The notes beneath the pieces are model-generated. The model was not told the origin of the DNA and did no database searches. It saw only the letters and a program-made list of their open reading frames with translations. From contig CAJUEC010000013.1 of NCBI GenBank assembly GCA_910585155.1, positions 1 through 57,389 on the forward strand: a stretch of DNA of 57,389 nucleotides, given 5' to 3'. Below, in pieces: positions 52,513 to 57,389 of this stretch (positions within the stretch are counted from its first letter, which is position 1; the number at the start of each line of letters is the position of its first letter). The position numbers and the translations under genes were made by a program. Source of the stretch: an uncultured Oscillospiraceae bacterium. GTDB lineage: Bacteria > Bacillota > Clostridia > Oscillospirales > Oscillospiraceae.

Positions 52513-53063
52513 CCCGCATCTTCATGTCCATCAAGTGTTGCTCGTTGTTGAAGGTGTGCTTGACCTGCTCCACCATCAGGTAGCTGGACAGGTTGATGTC
52601 CCCCAGGCCCAGGGTGACCACCAGTAGCGTCCCGCCCCGCACCCGAATGTCCCCCAGCACGCTCTGGAGCTTGAGGGTCCGGGTCTTGGTGTTGTAGAGG
52701 TCCAGCAGGGCGTCGGCCATAGACTTGGCGTTGGCCGTGCTGTCGATCTTCTCGTAATACTGGAGGACACCCCACTGGTTGATATTGGCCCCGTCCTGGG
52801 CGATGTAGATTTCCCGCTTGCCGGTTTCCTTGTTCTCATTGTAGACCGTCAGGACCGCGACGTAGGCTCCCAGGGCGGCGACAATGCCGTAAACGATGGG
52901 GCCGATCCAGCTCCAGTTGTCCGACACGGCGGTGCCAAAAGCTATGGCCCCCTCCACCATGCCGGTCAGGAGGGAGATCACGAAGCCCAGCATTGTGGCC
53001 AGGCCCATGGCCGCCGTTTCGATTTGCGGAAGGTTCTGCTGGAAAACGTTCAATTTTGTGCCT
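52493..53063 (-). pseudogene. Fused remnant: tape-measure fragment joined to XkdQ-like tail protein C-terminus
   Basis: The upstream part of the frame (about 53063-52840; NLPQIETAAMGLATMLGFVISLLTGMVEGA... VYGIVAALGAYVAVLTVY) has the small-residue helical character of a tape-measure membrane segment. From about 52835 the frame reads ETGKREIYIAQDGANINQWGVLQYYEKIDS... VRGGTLLVVTLGLGDINLSSYLMVEQVKHTFNNEQHLMDMKMRGG, the C-terminal part of XkdQ/YqbQ proteins. An in-frame deletion must have removed the end of one gene and the start of the next. The upstream end coincides with inversion site A. Confidence 0.7.
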
Positions 53064-53066
53064 AAG
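53046..53066 (+). repeat. Inversion site A (21 bp)
   Basis: Perfect inverted partner of 53506-53526. It encodes TFNFVPK in the plus-strand cassette frame. Its core TGCCTAAG also occurs in two further sites at 53569-53579 and 53645-53655. Confidence 0.8.
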
Positions 53067-53282
53067 ATAGTGGTGGTTGTGCATGGTGCGGCACAACACA
53101 CTGGTTTGGTTTGGGTGGGGCAACCTGGAGAAACGGCGTCAGGCAACCAATCGGCCATGAGATTTACGATATCTGGAAAAACATTATCATGGTATTTCAT
53201 TTATTCCTCTGGTTCAGATGCATGGATGAGCAATCAGTGCAATATTAACAACAAACGATACTACTATATTGCCATTGGATAG
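53046..53282 (+). other. Silent C-terminal cassette (opposite orientation, no start codon)
   Basis: An open frame from site A to a TAG at 53280-53282, about 78 residues: TFNFVPKIVVVVHGAAQHTG, then LVWVGQPG, ISGKTLSWYF, and CNINNKRYYYIAIG. It is homologous to the minus-strand cassette ending at 53302 (shared FNFVPK, GL-W-GQPG, LSWY, N-NNK-YYY-AIG). It has no promoter, ribosome site or start in this orientation. Inverting 53046-53526 would fuse it in frame to the start codon at 53556. GC content is lower than the surroundings. Confidence 0.75.
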
Positions 53283-53301
53283 CAATTTACAAGAAATCTG
53301 T

Positions 53302-53556
53302 TTAACCAATAGCGGCATAATAGTACTTTTTATTATTCACGTTTAATTGATACTTAGGGGCCACTGTCCCGCTGGCATCGGTGCCATAATACCATGAGAG
53401 GGTCCGCCACGAGAGTGAAAAATTTACCGATCCAGGTTGGCCCGCCCAAATAAGACCAAATTCGCCGCCAAAGGCGAGGGAATCGCTCGCAACTATTGCT
53501 ACCAGCTTAGGCACAAAATTGAACGTATCTATCCCGGCGGGCAGGCCCTGCCCCAT
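53302..53556 (-). CDS. Expressed variable-cassette protein (phage tail-tip-like), 84 aa
   Basis: ATG at 53556 (weak site GGTGAT 6 nt upstream) gives MGQGLPAGIDTFNFVPK, then LVAIVASDSLAFGGEFGLIW, AGQPGSVNFSLSWRTLSWYY, and a C-terminus YQLNVNNKKYYYAAIG. The first 10 residues are constant sequence; TFNFVPK is encoded by inversion site B; the rest is the exchangeable module. The Gly/Trp/Tyr-rich, beta-strand-like module resembles receptor-binding tips of phage tail proteins, but I cannot name a family. The gene begins 58 bp after the invertase stop, on the same strand. Confidence 0.65.
   Translation of the reverse strand: MGQGLPAGIDTFNFVPKLVAIVASDSLAFGGEFGLIWAGQPGSVNFSLSWRTLSWYYGTDASGTVAPKYQLNVNNKKYYYAAIG
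53506..53526 (-). repeat. Inversion site B (21 bp)
   Basis: Perfect inverted copy of 53046-53066. It lies at the junction between the constant N-terminus and the variable module of the active cassette. Confidence 0.8.
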
Positions 53557-53568
53557 GGTGCAATCACC

Positions 53569-53655
53569 CTGCCTAAGCACCCAAACCGCTCAAAATGGGC
53601 AGGAAAACCCCATCTATCCCGCCACACTTTCAGAAACGTCAGAATGCTTAGGCAG
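53569..53655. repeat. Second inverted-repeat pair (11 bp arms, 87-bp segment)
   Basis: CTGCCTAAGCA at 53569-53579 and its exact reverse complement at 53645-53655. They share TGCCTAAG with sites A and B. The segment covers the last 11 codons and stop of the invertase gene. Read in the flipped orientation, the segment is free of stop codons and would join the invertase frame to the downstream cassette frame. Confidence 0.6.
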
Positions 53656-54261
53656 GCAAATCCTCCATAAACCTCTCGTTTTGGAAAATCGCACCAGAGT
53701 AGAGCGGTCTACGTGGAACAGCCGGGCGATCTGCGCCCAGCTGGTGCCCTCCTCCCGGAGCACTCGGATCGCGTCCTCCTTGCCCGTCAGCTTCACCCGC
53801 TTGCTCAGCGCTCCCACCGGGCGGCCCAGCTTCACCCCCTCCGCCCGCTTGCGGTCTAACGCCTCTTTGGTGCGCTGGCTGATGAGGTCGCGCTCGATCT
53901 CCGCCGACAGCCCAAAGGCAAAGGCCAGCACCTTGGACTGGATATCCTCGCCCAGCCGGTAGCCGTCCTTAATGGTCCAAACCACACAGCCCTTTTGCAT
54001 ACACAGCGACAAAATCTCCATGATCATGAACAGCGAGCGTCCCAGCCGGGACAGCTCCGCGCAGATGATGAGGTCCCCGGCCTGTACCCGTTCCAGCAGC
54101 TGGCCCAGCTTGCGCTTGTCATAGTTCTTCGTGCCGCTGATGGTCTCCTCGATCCAGCCGTTGATGGACAGGCCCTGTGCGGAGCAAAACCGGCTGATTT
54201 CAAACCGCTGGTTTTCCACGGTCTGCCGGTCGGTGCTCACTCTGATGTATCCATAAGTCAT
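53614..54261 (-). CDS. Serine DNA invertase (Mpi/Gin-like site-specific recombinase)
   Basis: 215 aa. The resolvase/invertase catalytic domain starts MTYGYIRVSTDRQTVENQRFE (catalytic Ser in RVST). ISGTKNYDKRKLGQLLERVQAGDLIICAELSRLGRSLFMIMEIL (AELSRLGR motif) and GEDIQSKVLAFAFGLSAEIERDLISQRTKEALDRKRAEG (helix E) follow. The C-terminal HTH is GTSWAQIARLFHVDRSTLVRF. The sequence is strikingly like the Mpi master invertases of Bacteroides. The start at 54261 follows AAAGG. The final residues (ICLPKHSDVSESVAG) run through an inversion-site-like repeat. It lies immediately upstream of the variable cassette. Confidence 0.93.
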   Translation of the reverse strand: MTYGYIRVSTDRQTVENQRFEISRFCSAQGLSINGWIEETISGTKNYDKRKLGQLLERVQAGDLIICAELSRLGRSLFMIMEILSLCMQKGCVVWTIKDGYRLGEDIQSKVLAFAFGLSAEIERDLISQRTKEALDRKRAEGVKLGRPVGALSKRVKLTGKEDAIRVLREEGTSWAQIARLFHVDRSTLVRFSKTRGLWRICLPKHSDVSESVAG

Positions 54262-54298
54262 ACAAATCAACCTTTCACCAATTTTTTGGAGGTGCGAC

Positions 54299-54619
54299 AT
54301 GAAGATTATACAGCAAATTTCCGGGGGTGGATGCTCCTATCCGCCCATCCAGGAGGGGAACTTTGACAACGTGCCGGAGGGGTGCGCCCTGTGGCCGGAT
54401 GAGCTGCCCACCGAGGCATTCTACGCCCACAACGGCTTCGCCCACCTGGACATCCGGGACGTGGACGGCGTGCTCACGGTGGTCTCCTGTGAGCACGCCG
54501 TGGCCGAGTGGGAGGCCTGGAAGGCCGGCCAGCCCGAGGAACCCGAGGGGCCCGAGGAACCCCAGAGTGACGTGGACCGCATGGCGGCGGCGTATCGGGC
54601 GGGGGTGATGGAGGCATGA
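54299..54619 (+). CDS. Phage tail-region protein of unknown function
   Basis: A 106-aa protein: SGGGCSYPPIQEGNFDNVPEGCALWPDELPTEAFYAHNGFAHLDI, then a charged, Pro/Glu-rich spacer and a short helix. Proteins of this kind usually follow tail-fibre genes in clostridial prophages. GGAGG lies 7 nt before the ATG. It is divergent from the invertase gene by 37 bp. It overlaps the next gene by 4 bp. Confidence 0.65.
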   Translation: MKIIQQISGGGCSYPPIQEGNFDNVPEGCALWPDELPTEAFYAHNGFAHLDIRDVDGVLTVVSCEHAVAEWEAWKAGQPEEPEGPEEPQSDVDRMAAAYRAGVMEA

Positions 54620-55077
54620 CCAGTCTGGAAATTGTACTGAGCGCTCTGCGCTCCTTGGGCAGGGCGGACGCCCTGGCCCTGCGGGCCAACGCGGCGGGGA
54701 TGGACGGCACTGCCATCATCGCCGAGGAGGCTAAGGTGCCCGCCTGGGACGGCGGCAAGGATTACAGCGGCTGGCCCGTAGGCGGGCCGGTGGTGGACGA
54801 GGGGCAGGTGTGGACGCTGCTTCAGCCTCATAACGCGGCGCATTATGCGGGCAGGCCGTCCGCCCTGCGGGCGCTTTGGGGGCTGTGCCACACCAGAGAC
54901 CCGGCCCAGGCAAAGCCCTTTGTGGCGCCCTTGGGGACCAGCGGGATGTATATGGCGGGCGAGTGCTGCACCGACCCCGATGCCGCCGATCCGTCGGCTG
55001 TCTACCGCTCCAAAGTGGACAACAACGCATATTCACCCGGGGATTATCCCCAGAATTGGGAACTGGTGAATCCGTAA
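54616..55077 (+). CDS. Phage protein with chitin-binding-like C-terminus, possibly frameshifted
   Basis: A 153-aa protein. SLEIVLSALRSLGRADALALRA is an N-terminal helix (phage XkdX-adjacent type), followed by VPAWDGGKDYSGWPVGGPVVDEGQVWTLLQPHNAAHY and YRSKVDNNAYSPGDYPQNWELV, the tryptophan/tyrosine pattern of carbohydrate-binding module 5/12-like domains. After the stop, another frame (55076-55181) reads NGKTIWDKRWLCTVDGNVWEPGVHGW, a plausible continuation, so a frameshift near 55070 may have shortened the protein. The ATGA overlap couples it to the preceding gene. Confidence 0.6.
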   Translation: MTSLEIVLSALRSLGRADALALRANAAGMDGTAIIAEEAKVPAWDGGKDYSGWPVGGPVVDEGQVWTLLQPHNAAHYAGRPSALRALWGLCHTRDPAQAKPFVAPLGTSGMYMAGECCTDPDAADPSAVYRSKVDNNAYSPGDYPQNWELVNP

Positions 55078-55195
55078 ACAATGGAAAAACCATCTGGGAC
55101 AAGCGCTGGCTTTGCACCGTGGACGGCAACGTCTGGGAGCCCGGCGTGCATGGCTGGACCGAATATATGGAGGGAGGATAGCGGCATGATGTGAT

Positions 55196-55221
55196 AAAAA
55201 AGCCGCCCCGGAGGGCGGCAG
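55196..55221 (-). terminator. Terminator of the candidate antitoxin RNA
   Basis: On the minus strand, GCCGCCC-TCCG-GGGCGGC followed by T6. It ends 4 bp before the -35 hexamer of the toxin promoter. Confidence 0.75.
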
Positions 55222-55224
55222 GAT

Positions 55225-55252
55225 TTGACAATGCGCGGCGCTGTGTTATAAT
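55225..55252 (+). promoter_or_regulatory. Toxin mRNA promoter
   Basis: Perfect TTGACA-N16-TATAAT. The first transcribed region GGAT...GGGCGCTGTTACA...GGTCAGCC is repeated in inverted orientation at 55459-55491. Confidence 0.85.
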
Positions 55253-55311
55253 GGATTGGGCGCTGTTACATATGGCGGTCAGCCACTCCCTTGAGAAAGG
55301 GGGTGATGTGG

Positions 55312-55407
55312 ATGGGAAACGGACGCGGGGCGGAAGCTCTGCGGATCGTGGTATGGTTTATCGTCGCGCTTGCGCTGATGATTTACATAGCCCCAAAAGC
55401 GTGCTGA
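55312..55407 (+). CDS. 31-aa membrane peptide, candidate type I toxin
   Basis: The sequence is MGNGRGAEALRIVVWFIVAL followed by ALMIYIAPKAC and a stop. It has a polar N-terminus, one strongly hydrophobic helix and a short basic tail. This is the size and layout of TxpA/BsrG/holin-like type I toxins, whose EAL...F...L...I pattern it partly shares. The ribosome site GAAAGGGGGTGAT is very strong and lies in the mRNA leader. It is encoded between two convergent consensus promoters. Membrane damage is the inferred activity; no experimental support is available here. Confidence 0.65.
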   Translation: MGNGRGAEALRIVVWFIVALALMIYIAPKAC

Positions 55408-55491
55408 CTGCCCGGTGGCACGAGCAGTCAGCATAGGTTTACTATTCTGGTTGTAGAGGGCTGACCGCTTGTAACAGCGCCCCTCGTATCC

Positions 55492-55519
55492 ATTATAACG
55501 CATCGTCCAGCTTTGTCAA
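55492..55519 (-). promoter_or_regulatory. Antitoxin RNA promoter
   Basis: On the minus strand, perfect TTGACA-N16-TATAAT, mirroring the toxin promoter in hexamers and spacer length. Confidence 0.85.
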
Positions 55520-55540
55520 GCGGGACGATGCGATTTTTTA
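55500..55540 (+). terminator. Toxin mRNA terminator
   Basis: GCATCGTCC (55500-55508) pairs with GGACGATGC (55523-55531), followed by GATTTTTT. It overlaps the antitoxin promoter. Confidence 0.8.
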
Positions 55541-55558
55541 TGCAAAGGAGAGCTGACA

Positions 55559-56038
55559 ATGAACGAGACAATCAACCGGATCAAGGCGGCGGTGGCCGGG
55601 CTGGCGGGGCTGCTGACGGGGCTGTGGGGCTGGCTGGGGTGGCTGGCGGTGGGGTGGATCCTCGCCATGGCGCTGGACTACCTCACCGGGTCCATGGCCG
55701 CGGCCAAGGAGGGGCAGTGGTCCAGCGCCCGGGCCCGGGAAGGCATCTGGCACAAATGCGGGATGATCGTGGTGGTGCTCGTGGCCGCCGGGGCGGATCT
55801 GCTGCTGGCCACGGTGCTGGCCAACCTGCCGCTGGTGGCCCTGCCCATCCAGTACAGCGGGCTGGTGTGCCCGGTGGTGCTGGTGTGGTACATCGTGACC
55901 GAGCTGGGCTCCATCGCGGAGAACGGGGCGGCCATGGGCGCGCCGGTGCCCCGGTGGCTGACCAAGCTGCTGGCCATGAGCCGGAGTGCCGTGGACCAGG
56001 CGGGAGAGGAGCTGGGCGGAGATGAGCATGGGAAATGA
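55559..56038 (+). CDS. Phage holin (toxin-secretion/lysis type)
   Basis: A 159-aa protein with three to four hydrophobic segments: LAGLLTGLWGWLGWLAVGWILAMALDYLTGSMAA, then GMIVVVLVAAGADLLLATVLANL and SGLVCPVVLVWYIVTELGSIAENGAAMGAPVPRWL. The DYLTG and VWYIxxELxSIxENxxxMGxPxPxxL patterns are those of the phage_holin_4 (TIGR01593-like) family. It forms membrane lesions that release the endolysin. AAAGGAGAGCTGACA precedes the ATG. The endolysin follows 80 bp later. Confidence 0.9.
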   Translation: MNETINRIKAAVAGLAGLLTGLWGWLGWLAVGWILAMALDYLTGSMAAAKEGQWSSARAREGIWHKCGMIVVVLVAAGADLLLATVLANLPLVALPIQYSGLVCPVVLVWYIVTELGSIAENGAAMGAPVPRWLTKLLAMSRSAVDQAGEELGGDEHGK

Positions 56039-56119
56039 CCGCTTCCTCTGGGACAAGCTGCTCGCCGCCGGGCGGCGCTGGGGCAGAAATTCTATGACAA
56101 ATTCGCGGGAGGGGAGACT

Positions 56120-56878
56120 ATGGAATACCTGATGACGGCGGACGAGCTGTGCGCCACGCTGACGGACATTGCGGACAACCGCAAGACGGCCTACATGCTG
56201 GGTCCCTGGGGCTGGCCCGCCAACGAGAAGATGATCGCCCGGGCCACCACCCAGGGGAGCCACGCCCAGACCAACCGGCAGTGGCTGCCCCGGGCCAACG
56301 CCATCAAGGGTAAGGGCTTTCTGTTTGACTGCGTGGGGCTGATCAAGGGCATTTTGTGGGGCTGGCGGGCCGACCCGGGCCGGACCTACGGCGGGGCGGG
56401 CTACGCCTGCAACGGGGTGCCCGACTGCGACGCCCGGGGGATGATCAAGCTGTGCCGGGAGGTGTCCACCGATTTTTCCGGCATCGTCCCCGGTGAGGCG
56501 GTGTGGCTGGACGGCCACATTGGGGTGTATGTGGGCGGCGGCGTGGTGGTGGAGAGCACCCCCGCGTGGAAGGGCGGGGTGCAGCGGTCCACCCTGGAAA
56601 ACGCCTGTGACAAGCTGATTCCTGGCACCGCCGGGAGGCGGACGTGGACCAAGCACGGTAAGCTGCCCTGGGTGGACTATTCCAAGAAGAAGGACGAAAA
56701 GGAGGACAAGGATATGGTGTATTTCAAGACGCTGGCCGATGTGCCGGAGTGGTACAGGGGCGCGGTAGACAAGGCGGTGAAGGCCGGGGCGCTGAACGGC
56801 GACGGCGACGGCCTGAACGTCTCCGAGGACCTGTGCAGAACCCTCACCATCCTGGACCGGCTGGGGAAGTTGGACTAA
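56120..56878 (+). CDS. Phage endolysin, NlpC/P60-type peptidase
   Basis: A 252-aa protein. The catalytic domain occupies about residues 1-190: GKGFLFDCVGLIKGILWGW carries the catalytic Cys (in FDCVGL), DGHIGVYVGGGVVVEST the His, and WTKHGKLPWVDY the domain end. After a Lys/Asp/Glu linker, the C-terminal 50 residues (LADVPEWYRGAVDKAVKAGALNGDGDGLNVSEDLCRTL) resemble a small cell-wall-binding helical repeat. It cleaves peptidoglycan stem peptides during host lysis. AGGGGAGACT precedes the ATG. The 81 bp between holin and endolysin hold only a short remnant frame. Confidence 0.88.
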   Translation: MEYLMTADELCATLTDIADNRKTAYMLGPWGWPANEKMIARATTQGSHAQTNRQWLPRANAIKGKGFLFDCVGLIKGILWGWRADPGRTYGGAGYACNGVPDCDARGMIKLCREVSTDFSGIVPGEAVWLDGHIGVYVGGGVVVESTPAWKGGVQRSTLENACDKLIPGTAGRRTWTKHGKLPWVDYSKKKDEKEDKDMVYFKTLADVPEWYRGAVDKAVKAGALNGDGDGLNVSEDLCRTLTILDRLGKLD

Positions 56879-57267
56879 GCAAAAGCCCCCTTGCAAGGCT
56901 GCAAGGGGCTTTTTGTTTGCGGCAAATTCCCAAACGTCTGGGAATTTGATGATCTCTGTTCGGTTTTCAAAGGGGCGGCGGTTGACTCCCCCTGTGCCAA
57001 TGGGTACACCCATGAGCGCCCGCCCCGAGCGGGGGCGACTGGACTTGCACCAGCGGCGGCCTTGTCCATCTCCAGGATCTTGCCGTTCAGCCGGTCAATC
57101 TCGGCGGCCCGGGCCTGGTAGATTTTCCTCTCGCCGTCACCCTCGACAAAGGCCTTGCAGAAAGCGTCCTTGTCGCCGTTGAAGTTGTAGTATGCCTCCT
57201 CGATCTTCTCATACTCGAAGGGCAGAGGCTCAAAGCCGGTGCGCTCCACAAACTCGGACAACATCAT
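56875..57267 (-). CDS. Phage-type small protein, C-terminus probably displaced by a deletion
   Basis: A 130-aa frame. The first about 70 residues look genuine (MMLSEFVERTGFEPLPFEYE, then KIEEAYYNFNGDKDAFCKAFVE and RKIYQARAAEIDRLNGKILEMDKAA), a type of short helical protein common in clostridial phages. AAGGAGGTTTTTCATT precedes the ATG at 57267. From about 57060 leftward the frame runs through GC-rich inverted repeats and the endolysin terminator, so the native C-terminus has probably been lost. Function unknown. Confidence 0.55.
   Translation of the reverse strand: MMLSEFVERTGFEPLPFEYEKIEEAYYNFNGDKDAFCKAFVEGDGERKIYQARAAEIDRLNGKILEMDKAAAGASPVAPARGGRSWVYPLAQGESTAAPLKTEQRSSNSQTFGNLPQTKSPLQPCKGAFA
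56880..56916. terminator. Terminator after the endolysin gene
   Basis: AAAAGCCCCCTTGCA-AGGC-TGCAAGGGGCTTTTTG. A second palindrome, AAATTCCCA...TGGGAATTT, follows at about 56923-56946. Confidence 0.88.
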
Positions 57268-57339
57268 AATGAAAAACCTCCTTGATTTTTGTGCCTTACT
57301 TTGTTATCATGGAGGCGGCCGGGGTAAGGCTCCCGGTGT

Positions 57340-57389
57340 CAACGCCAAGCAGAAAATGTCGATTTTCGCCGAAATAGAATGTCATTTTT
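57340..57389. other. Possible insertion-sequence terminus at the window edge
   Basis: TCAACGCC...GAAAATGTCGATTTTCGCCGAAATAGAATGTCATTTTT has repeated TGTC-A/T-rich units and a GAAAATGTCGATTTTC inverted motif, reminiscent of IS21-family end repeats. The element would lie outside the window, so this is only a possibility. Confidence 0.2.

Larger units (their letters stand above)
55222..55491 (-). ncRNA. Candidate antisense antitoxin RNA
   Basis: It would start near 55485 from the minus-strand promoter at 55492-55519 and end at the U-run terminator at 55196-55221. About 290 nt, it covers the whole toxin mRNA in antisense. Its 5' end (GGATACGAGGGGCGCTGTTA...) is nearly the same sequence as the toxin mRNA 5' end. 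No ORF of note. A central 10-bp hairpin (arms 55402-55411 and 55424-55433) is shared by both RNAs. Confidence 0.6.

Noticed and set aside
53067..53200. Cys-rich minus-strand N-terminus of the tape-measure/XkdQ frame
   Set aside because: It is the antisense of the silent plus-strand cassette; the cassette's homology to the opposite module shows the plus strand is the meaningful one.
56947..57060. Structured GC-rich stretch considered as an RNA gene
   Set aside because: Short palindromes are present, but no promoter, terminator or known RNA signature; more likely debris at a prophage deletion junction.

Overview
The window looks like chromosome from a GC-rich, anaerobic, spore-forming-lineage Firmicute. 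The best guess is class Clostridia, family Oscillospiraceae (Flavonifractor/Pseudoflavonifractor-like). This is inferred from the V-type ATPase, pyruvate:ferredoxin oxidoreductase, a DUF2508-BofA pair, RNase J, a CD1247-type protein, an Mgl galactose transporter and strong AGGAGG ribosome sites. No 16S gene is present, so the assignment is by gene content only. A perfect 16-bp parS palindrome at 33626-33641 suggests the window lies in the origin-proximal part of the chromosome.

Layout. 1-1183: end of a V-ATPase operon (B, D). 1290-2393: TM2/DUF2752 genes divergent from an Xre regulator with paired operators. 2638-4296: RNase J. 4789-5285: DUF2508 and BofA. 5367-7566: a strongly structured leader, a membrane-anchored putative glycoside hydrolase and a TIM-barrel protein. 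7729-8346: flavoprotein. 8438-13814 (minus): two sugar-binding-like proteins, a YesM-type kinase and a YesN-type regulator, probably an extracellular sugar-sensing circuit. 14101-17646: PFOR. 17761-18507: NYN-domain protein. 18687-20421: ECF sigma factor plus a membrane protein with four CxxC...H repeats. 20607-25176: WYL regulator, orphan gene, MFS transporter, ThiI. 25224-27832: stalk-domain protein and CinA. 28062-30218: hybrid PAS kinase. 30347-31769: CD1247-type protein and EF-P. 31975-35788: Lrp regulator, aminotransferase, parS, ThrH, small membrane protein, DUF1015 protein. 35826-36150: two tiny membrane proteins. 36277-38060: ABC-F ATPase behind an apparent transcription attenuator. 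38106-41741: orphan, membrane-bound Xre protein, IlvE. 41865-46474: BlaI and a very large BlaR1. 46644-46719: tRNA-Gly. 46872-47399: GNAT acetyltransferase. 47585-51437: mglBAC galactose transporter.

51576 to the right end is a degraded, rearranged prophage. Its left part holds integrase and tail-gene fragments on the minus strand: tyrosine-integrase C-terminus, DUF2634, DUF2577, and a fused tape-measure/XkdQ remnant. Its right part holds lysis and tail genes on the plus strand: a carbohydrate-binding-like protein, holin and NlpC/P60 endolysin. Between them is an Mpi/Gin-like serine invertase next to a 480-bp segment bounded by perfect 21-bp inverted repeats. The segment carries two homologous, oppositely oriented C-terminal cassettes, which is the hallmark of a phase-variable protein tip. 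A second 11-bp inverted-repeat pair sits across the 3' end of the invertase gene itself. Between the tail and holin genes is a compact convergent locus encoding a 31-aa membrane peptide, with two near-identical promoters and a terminator overlapping each opposing promoter. I read it as a probable type I toxin-antitoxin module.

Two dispersed repeat families are also present: a 164-170-bp terminal-inverted-repeat (MITE-like) family at 2421 and 23809, and a GC-rich family at 26421, about 30890-31195 and 39123, two copies of which are 96-97% identical over 119 bp.
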